From Thermodesulfobacteriales bacterium (GTDB lineage Bacteria; Desulfobacterota_D; UBA1144; Nemesobacterales; UBA2774), in NCBI GenBank assembly GCA_004525335.1, contig SPCL01000030.1, positions 1 through 18,634 on the forward strand: a DNA stretch of 18,634 nucleotides, written 5' to 3'. Below are positions 13,668 to 18,634 of this stretch, in pieces. The notes under the pieces are model-generated. The model worked only from the letters and a program-made list of their open reading frames with translations, was not told the origin of the DNA and searched no databases. The position numbers and the translations under genes were made by a program. Numbering within the stretch: position 1 is the first letter of the stretch; every line of letters begins with the position of its first letter.

Positions 13668-13831
13668 TATATATATGCTATATTCGTTTTAGTTTCTTGT
13701 TTAAAAGAGTAGCTGTCTACAACAATCTCAACTTTTTGAACTCTATCCGAAGAATTTGAATTCTCAGCGTGTAGGATGTTTACTGAAAGAAGAAACGAAA
13801 TTAACAAAAGAGTAATTGTCATTCTTCTCAT
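13667..13831 (-). CDS. Small secreted protein, probably a truncated cupredoxin-like protein
   Basis: A 54-residue product from the ATG at 13831, chosen because AGGAAG lies 4 bases upstream and the frame then begins with a typical signal peptide (MRRM, hydrophobic 5-19, cleavage after LHA at 20-22). A longer frame from 13888 would put extra residues before the signal. The mature part is only 32 residues: KVEIVVDSYSFK matches the first strands of cupredoxin-like domains (usually EIxVDxYxFxP...), but the copper-site remainder of about 70 residues is absent. The stop overlaps the start of the sigma-54 activator by one base (TAATG). It is either a deletion remnant or a short functional coupling peptide. 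Confidence 0.5.
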   Translation of the reverse strand: MRRMTITLLLISFLLSVNILHAENSNSSDRVQKVEIVVDSYSFKQETKTNIAYI

Positions 13832-13910
13832 AACACTTCCTGCTGTCTTAATTAATAGTTTGTAGATAAAGCCCGCCAATACAGTCATTCAAATTTCATT
13901 ATAACACATA

Positions 13911-13939
13911 TTGATACTAGTCCGAATAAGCAGTAATAA
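13911..13939 (+). promoter_or_regulatory. Promoter of the GNAT gene, probably leaderless
   Basis: TTGATA (13911-13916), a 17-base spacer and TAATAA (13934-13939) lie 8 bases before the ATG at 13948. No ribosome site is present, so the transcript likely begins at or within a few bases of the start codon. Confidence 0.5.
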
Positions 13940-13947
13940 TATATAGT

Positions 13948-14757
13948 ATGAACAAAACAAAACTCATTTCAGAAGAAATAGAAAGAGAAGCCCTAATCAG
14001 CCTGCATAAGCATTGCCCGCTTGAGACCGCACAAGATCTTGGACTTTATATGCTTGAGGTAGGCGACGCGGTTGCGGCAGCCTCAACAAAAGACCCAAGC
14101 GTCGTAATCAACCGAACGCTCGGGCTCGGGACTTTATTCGAGATTACACAAGAGACACTGAGCAACATCACAAAGTTCTACCGTGATCTGGATATCAACA
14201 AATTCTTCCTTCACGTCTACCCCAATGAGATGGCCGATAATGTACCGGAGATGCTAGAGAAAGAAGGACTTCAAAAATCACGAGGATGGATGAAATTTAA
14301 ACGTGACAACTCCCCTCCCCTCGAAGTTCTAACGGAGCTTACGATAACAGAAGCTTCAACGGCAGAACAAGCGCTTCACTTTGGAAGGATAGTAGCAAAC
14401 GCCTTCGGCATGACTGAGAATTCAGCTCCCATGCTCGCAGGTCTTGCTGATGACCCGGGATGGCATATTTTTTTGAGCTACTCCGGCGACACGCCCGCGG
14501 GAGCGGGAGCAATGTATGTCCACGGCGGGAGCGCATGGATGGAATGGGGAGCTACCGATCCGAATTTTAGAAGAATGGGAAGCCAGGCAGCAATAATGTC
14601 AGCCCGAATACAAAAAGCAATTGAGCTTGGATGTAAGCGCATGTTCACAGAAACCGGAGAAGCCGTAGAGGGAGACCCTCAGCATTCTTATAAGAACATT
14701 TTGAAAGCAGGCTTTACCGAATCGGTACTAAGAGGAAATTACACTCTCAAAAAATAG
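13948..14757 (+). CDS. GNAT-family N-acetyltransferase
   Basis: A 269-residue protein. The C-terminal half (about 130-269) is a GNAT domain: strand AGAGAMYVHGGSAWMEWGATD (184-204, beta-4/5), then the acetyl-CoA pyrophosphate loop NFRRMGSQAAI (206-216, the RxxGxG/A motif A) and a helix followed by GCKRMFTETG (228-237). The N-terminal half (1-125) has a similar size and may be a degenerate second GNAT fold, a common two-domain layout. The substrate is unknown. The ATG has no Shine-Dalgarno, and a -10 box lies just upstream, so translation is probably leaderless. It converges on the amine oxidase gene with 52 bases between stops. Confidence 0.82.
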   Translation: MNKTKLISEEIEREALISLHKHCPLETAQDLGLYMLEVGDAVAAASTKDPSVVINRTLGLGTLFEITQETLSNITKFYRDLDINKFFLHVYPNEMADNVPEMLEKEGLQKSRGWMKFKRDNSPPLEVLTELTITEASTAEQALHFGRIVANAFGMTENSAPMLAGLADDPGWHIFLSYSGDTPAGAGAMYVHGGSAWMEWGATDPNFRRMGSQAAIMSARIQKAIELGCKRMFTETGEAVEGDPQHSYKNILKAGFTESVLRGNYTLKK

Positions 14758-14809
14758 CGGCACAGTATGCGCCTCCGGAATATTTCTCAGAGCTTGCTGT
14801 GCAATATTG

Positions 14810-15886
14810 TCATTCTGAGGCGGCACCAGATTCCGTTCTGATGACTGCATTAGCCGCTCGCTCTGCTGCTGCAAGCGCGCCCTCAATATGCCCTGGATTT
14901 TCCTGAGCAGTTTCTGTGGACGCCCAATGGAGACGACCGTTCATTTGAGGCTCAGCATAGATGGAATGACCGAAAGTGTTATAAGCAATGAGACGCACAA
15001 CAGCGGGTGGAGAGGTGAAGCGCTCGTACCTCCAATCGTGGATCAATAATTTTTCAGGGTGGCCAGCTTTATCTCCAAATAAAGATATCAACTGTCTAAG
15101 CACCTCCTCAGCGGATACAGTAGGCTGGCGAATAGTCATAGTAGGCGCAAAACCAAAGAGCGCTGCCGGCTCTCCTTCCGGGCCGCTCATATCATGCACT
15201 TCTCTCATAGGGCCTACATAACTAATTGCTGACCCCGCAAGCCCGTCCTCACGCCAAAACGGTTCTGAATAGACCGCTACTACTTTGGTAATAGCGCCCA
15301 TCCACACAGGGGTAATTTTAGCTACCCCATATAACTTCTCAGATAGAGTTGGATTAAATCTAATAGAAGAAACAGCTAGAGCTGGTGGTACGGCAAGTAC
15401 GATATGCTGAGCAGAGAAGACGCCATTTTGCGTGTGCGCCTCGATATTATCGCTTGATGCCCGAACGCTAGTCACAGGCTCATCAAATCTGATTACACCG
15501 GCTGGCAGCTCATCGGCAAGGGCTTGAGCTAAAGGCTGAGCACCGTGTGTGAATCTGCTCGAATAAACATCAATCAGGTTACCCTGAGTGCGCTCGACTC
15601 CTCTTACAGTCTCATACACCGCGTCCCCTGAAGTATATTGGAGGAAAGTCTCAAGTCCGAGATCTGAGATAAGCTTTGTTATCCTGGGTTCATTAGGCCA
15701 AAACCACGTAGCGCCCAGGTCTATGCCACTTGGTGAGATAGACAGCAAACGGCCCCCAACACGGTCCCTGGCTTCGAGTATAGCGACCGAAAGTCCTTTG
15801 GCAGTTAACTCGCGCGCTGCTGCCAAGCCTCCAATGCCCGCGCCTATAACTACAACATCAACGCTAATATTATCTAGCTCAGCCAT
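14810..15886 (-). CDS. FAD-dependent amine oxidase (flavin monoamine oxidase family), short form
   Basis: A 358-residue flavoprotein. The N-terminal dinucleotide-binding fold is VVVIGAGIGGLAAARELTAKG (11-31) followed by LEARDRVGGR (37-46), the amine-oxidase signature. GIDLGATWFWP (54-64), IVLAVPPAL (162-170) and the end motif WASTETAQENPGHIEGAL (321-338), which closes the FAD site, are also present. Typical relatives have about 430-450 residues; here the part between about 95 and 112, where the substrate domain normally inserts, is short. It oxidises an amine or a related substrate with oxygen as acceptor, but the substrate is unknown. No strong ribosome site is seen. It follows the lipase gene by 66 bases on the same strand and may be co-transcribed. 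Confidence 0.87.
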   Translation of the reverse strand: MAELDNISVDVVVIGAGIGGLAAARELTAKGLSVAILEARDRVGGRLLSISPSGIDLGATWFWPNEPRITKLISDLGLETFLQYTSGDAVYETVRGVERTQGNLIDVYSSRFTHGAQPLAQALADELPAGVIRFDEPVTSVRASSDNIEAHTQNGVFSAQHIVLAVPPALAVSSIRFNPTLSEKLYGVAKITPVWMGAITKVVAVYSEPFWREDGLAGSAISYVGPMREVHDMSGPEGEPAALFGFAPTMTIRQPTVSAEEVLRQLISLFGDKAGHPEKLLIHDWRYERFTSPPAVVRLIAYNTFGHSIYAEPQMNGRLHWASTETAQENPGHIEGALAAAERAANAVIRTESGAASE

Positions 15887-15952
15887 TTTCAGCCCATAGT
15901 TAGAGTTCTGATTTTCACTATAACAAATTCCAGAATTAGATTATTAAAATTT

Positions 15953-16999
15953 TTACGGAGTGCAGCCAATCGCCCTTTGAGAGCAGGTACTAGGACTTGA
16001 GCCCATGCTGCATAATGTTGAAAAATACGTACAATGACTGTGATTCTCTCCGATCGCATCCTTATTAATAAGTCCGTAAACAACTAGCTGCGCGGCTATT
16101 GTAACGAGATCGCAACTATCTCCCGCAAAATCCGGAAGCGCTGGAAGTACCGTTCCGAAAAATATCTTCTCCTCTCCGTCAACATGAAAATATGAGAAAT
16201 TATCACAATTAAGCCCAAGAGGCGGGAGCATCGGTACAAGATCGTTTGTATTCACAATTCGAAAACTTGCCCTGTTTAACGACTCTGTTGCTTCATAAGT
16301 ACTTACAAACTGGCTGTCTCCTACTGCAGGGCCTGCAAAGTTATACATCGTTACGCTATCTATCATCCCTACGTTCTGCGAGAAATCCGGGAAAGCCAGA
16401 AAGGCAACTGCTCCCCCAAGGCTGTGCCCTGTAATATAAAGGTTGCTATAATTCCCTGTCATAGTGAGCTCATCGAGTTTACTCAAAATAGCGCTCTGAA
16501 CAGGGTTTGTGTTATCACCTTGATATGCACTTAAAAATCCAAGTGAAACTTTACCTCCGTTGGGAACGAAGTTATAAGGAATTTGAAACGCCGCGATATC
16601 ACTAATTTCATCAGAGAAAGTTTCAGTCCCTCTAAACACAACATAGATATTATCGTCCAACGTTGCTATAAATGCGAAAGGGATAACAGTGTCATCATCG
16701 AGGCACGGACTACCGGTGATTACCGATCTATATATCACTTCCTTAAGCGTATAGTGAGAAGGCACCGTGATTGCACCCATTCCGCCATTAATACACTGAG
16801 TCCTCTGATTATAAGCAACTAATGACAACTCCATAAGATCAATCGCAAGCTCAAGATCGTATTGCGGCTCGTTAGGTCCGGGTGCTGGTTCCCCTACTCC
16901 ACCGTCCCCGCCGTTGCCACTGTTGTTATTACACCCGCCTGCGACTCCAAACGAAACTATCACAAGCAGTAGTAATGCTAATAAACCTGTTTTTCTCAT
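15953..16999 (-). CDS. Class 3 lipase, lipoprotein
   Basis: A 348-residue exported alpha/beta hydrolase. Residues 1-23 are a lipoprotein signal with lipobox AGGC (20-23), then a Gly/Asn/Pro linker to about 46. The Lipase_3 domain shows YVVFRGTE (119-126) at the oxyanion strand, the elbow ITGHSLGGA (189-197) with nucleophile S193, NTNDLVP (250-256) with the likely acid D253, and NHSHCTYF (319-326) with the likely catalytic His (H320 or H322). Many Cys in the mature part suggest disulfides, in line with an extracytoplasmic place. It would hydrolyse acylglycerols or similar esters at the cell surface. GGAGGG lies 6 bases before the ATG. Confidence 0.9.
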   Translation of the reverse strand: MRKTGLLALLLLVIVSFGVAGGCNNNSGNGGDGGVGEPAPGPNEPQYDLELAIDLMELSLVAYNQRTQCINGGMGAITVPSHYTLKEVIYRSVITGSPCLDDDTVIPFAFIATLDDNIYVVFRGTETFSDEISDIAAFQIPYNFVPNGGKVSLGFLSAYQGDNTNPVQSAILSKLDELTMTGNYSNLYITGHSLGGAVAFLAFPDFSQNVGMIDSVTMYNFAGPAVGDSQFVSTYEATESLNRASFRIVNTNDLVPMLPPLGLNCDNFSYFHVDGEEKIFFGTVLPALPDFAGDSCDLVTIAAQLVVYGLINKDAIGENHSHCTYFSTLCSMGSSPSTCSQRAIGCTP

Positions 17000-17089
17000 T
17001 TCATACCCTCCATAGGAATTACTTCTTATATATTATAACCAGCATTTATTTGCTTTGTTGAGTTGGAGAATCTAATTTGCAACATGAAC

Positions 17090-18238
17090 TTAAAACAATC
17101 CGTATAGAAGACCCACAATCCCCCCGCCAGCAATGAGCCAGGTCGAGTTGATGCGGAAAAAGAATAATGCAACGGCACATAGTACGGCAATAATAATTGT
17201 GAGCGGGTCGATCAAAGATACCCGGGCAAGCTGAATTGTTACAGCGGCCATAAAACCAAGTGAAGCAGCGTTCACTCCGTCAAGCGCGGCTCCTGCCAGA
17301 GGGGAATTTCTTAGCTTCGGCACTACAGAATTAACAAACGGCACAAAGATAAAAGAGGGAAGAAATATTGCTACTGTTGCAAGTACAGCTCCTTTAAACC
17401 CTGCAACCAAGTATCCGATAGATGTAGCTGTTGTAAGTAGCGGACCTGGGGTCACCTGCCCTATCGCCACAACGTCAATTAGCTGTTGAGTCGTTATCCA
17501 TCCTAGTGAATTTACAAAGTCGGCTTCCAAAAAAGCGAGCAACACATATCCGCTACCGTAGAGCACAGCCCCAATTTTAAAGAAGGTCAAAAACAGAGTC
17601 GATATTGCCACTTCCTTTGCTTGCAGAGCTACTAAATTAATTCCCAATATAGGCGCTACGAAACTAAACATTCTGGAGATGGCGATACTTCTATAATTTC
17701 TCAGCAGCATTACTACTAGCCCACCCAGGAAGATGAGAAGTATTTCGTTTATGCCATAGAAATAACCGGCCACTACTCCTACAGCGACAAGTGAAGTGAG
17801 CACATCCTTCACTGCTTTTCGCCCTAACATGTATAGAGCCTGGAGGACTATTGCTATAATTACGGGTTTAATGCCGTAAAAAAGAGTCTCAGCGTAAGTA
17901 GTCGTGCCGTATTGCACGTAAAGCCATGTGAGAAGGAGGACAAGAAAAGCCGAGGGCAAGATGAAACACGATCCCGAGACGAGCATGCCCCGCCACCCGG
18001 CGCGGCTGTAGCCCATATGAAGCGCCATCTGGGTTGAGTTGGGGCCGGGGATTAGATTTGTAGCGCCCATCAAGTCTAAGAACTCCTGCTCATCGAGCCA
18101 TTTTCTGCGCGTAACTACTTCATCGTGCATCATTGCTATATGAGCCGGTGGACCTCCGAATGCAGTTACCCCCAATCTGAAAAACAACAGTGCAAGCTCT
18201 TTTAGTTTGTTAGAAGTGTCTTTAGTTGCGGAACTCAT
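17090..18238 (-). CDS. chrA: Chromate transporter family protein (ChrA, two-domain form)
   Basis: A 382-residue membrane protein of the CHR family with both halves fused. The N-terminal half has the family motif FGGPPAHIAMM (27-37) and NLIPGPNSTQMALHMGY (61-77). The C-terminal half repeats it as FFKIGAVLYGSGYVLLAF (219-236) and GQVTPGPLLTTATSIGY (260-276). The remainder is hydrophobic, about 10-12 spans. Members export chromate with proton exchange, but many genomic copies have no proven chromate role. There is no ribosome site at the ATG; a promoter ends 9 bases upstream, so the leader is at most a few bases. The lipase gene lies 90 bases downstream on the same strand. Confidence 0.92.
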   Translation of the reverse strand: MSSATKDTSNKLKELALLFFRLGVTAFGGPPAHIAMMHDEVVTRRKWLDEQEFLDLMGATNLIPGPNSTQMALHMGYSRAGWRGMLVSGSCFILPSAFLVLLLTWLYVQYGTTTYAETLFYGIKPVIIAIVLQALYMLGRKAVKDVLTSLVAVGVVAGYFYGINEILLIFLGGLVVMLLRNYRSIAISRMFSFVAPILGINLVALQAKEVAISTLFLTFFKIGAVLYGSGYVLLAFLEADFVNSLGWITTQQLIDVVAIGQVTPGPLLTTATSIGYLVAGFKGAVLATVAIFLPSFIFVPFVNSVVPKLRNSPLAGAALDGVNAASLGFMAAVTIQLARVSLIDPLTIIIAVLCAVALFFFRINSTWLIAGGGIVGLLYGLF

Positions 18239-18247
18239 ACACGTTGA

Positions 18248-18276
18248 AAGTTACTGGAGAATTCAGCTTCAAACAA
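18248..18276 (-). promoter_or_regulatory. Promoter of the ChrA gene, very short leader
   Basis: On the minus strand TTGTTT (18276-18271), a 17-base spacer and TAACTT (18253-18248) lie 9 bases before the ATG at 18238. No ribosome site is seen, so the transcript would be leaderless or nearly so. Confidence 0.45.
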
Positions 18277-18377
18277 ATCTGAAAATTCACAGTCTTAATG
18301 CTATATTAATATTGATAATATATTTTAAAGAGAAAAAATCTGAGTGCACCAATCAAAAACAAACTAGGAGAACAATA

Positions 18378-18634
18378 ATGAGCGAGGAAAAAACTTATTC
18401 AGGAAGCTGCTTTTGTGGAGCTGTTGAATTTACGGTAAGCGGAGAAGCTGCCGCTATGGGATCTTGCCACTACGAATCTTGCCGGCATTGGTCAGCGGGC
18501 CCCGTAAATGCATTTACCCTCTGGAAACCTGAGGCTATGGAAATTACAAAAGGTGAAGATAACATCCTTACCTACAACAAGACTGAGAATAGTTACCGCA
18601 AGTCATGCAATACGTGCGGGGGCCATATTCTCAC
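18378..18634 (+). CDS. GFA/CENP-V family zinc protein (partial, runs off the right edge)
   Basis: The first 85 residues of a GFA-family protein; the gene continues past the window. TAGGAG (18365-18370) lies 7 bases before the ATG. The start SGSCFCGAVEF (8-18, C11 and C13), SCHYESCRHWSAG (29-41, C30 and C35) and SCNTCGG (76-82, C77 and C80) give the family's zinc-ligand pattern. In the formaldehyde-activating enzyme Gfa, as I recall, the middle motif is CxCxxC and holds the second, substrate-linked zinc. Here the middle Cys is Tyr (CHYESC), so that site is incomplete and true Gfa activity is doubtful. The structural zinc site (C11, C13, C77, C80) is complete. It is divergent from chrA. Confidence 0.85.
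   Translation, partial: MSEEKTYSGSCFCGAVEFTVSGEAAAMGSCHYESCRHWSAGPVNAFTLWKPEAMEITKGEDNILTYNKTENSYRKSCNTCGGHIL

Noticed and set aside
13832..13888. N-terminal extension of the small gene before the activator
   Set aside because: It would put extra residues before a normal signal peptide; the ATG at 13831 has AGGAAG upstream.
15889..16083. Minus-strand frame between the amine oxidase and lipase genes
   Set aside because: It overlaps the 3' end of the lipase in another frame and lacks a ribosome site.

Overview
The window looks like chromosome of an uncultured Gram-negative bacterium. It is AT-rich and carries lipoprotein signal peptides, an OmpA-type peptidoglycan-binding domain remnant and a glutathione-dependent formaldehyde pathway. 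Gene content fits a Desulfobacterota- or Dadabacteria-like lineage, but nothing here fixes the taxonomy. I see no tRNA, rRNA, CRISPR array, transposase or integrase.

Layout. Bases 1-557 hold the 3' end of an unrecognised gene, then about 370 bases of non-coding DNA ending in a strong terminator. Bases 558-2790 carry a methyltransferase, an aminoglycoside-phosphotransferase-fold kinase and a 75-residue protein whose start codon overlaps that of the divergent purE. purE-purK (2789-4471) form the N5-CAIR route of purine synthesis. Next come a lone ModA-like lipoprotein, a metallophosphoesterase, a small secreted protein, the broken 3' end of an OmpA-family gene, and a glycine-rich lipoprotein. 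Bases 8071-9209 are a formaldehyde-detoxification operon: fghA is intact, but its partner, the class III alcohol dehydrogenase, has lost about 276 internal codons in frame. Divergent from it is a compact unit (9347-9582) with a promoter, an ideal ribosome site, a 15-codon reading frame, three hairpins and a terminator. After a small membrane protein and an unrecognised protein comes a methyltransferase with a consensus sigma-54 promoter, next to a GAF-PAS-AAA+-Fis sigma-54 activator. The right end has a GNAT acetyltransferase, a short amine oxidase, a secreted class 3 lipase, a ChrA-type chromate transporter and the start of a GFA-family protein.

Themes. (1) Three genes are visibly shortened by deletion: the OmpA remnant, the alcohol dehydrogenase and a probable cupredoxin-like secreted protein. 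(2) Several genes without a Shine-Dalgarno sequence have a -10 box only 5 to 9 bases before the start codon, which points to leaderless transcripts; others have textbook ribosome sites. (3) The best candidates for something undescribed are the hairpin-rich unit at 9347-9582 and the sigma-54 activator/promoter pair at 11553-13667. All calls come from reading the sequence; no database search was possible.
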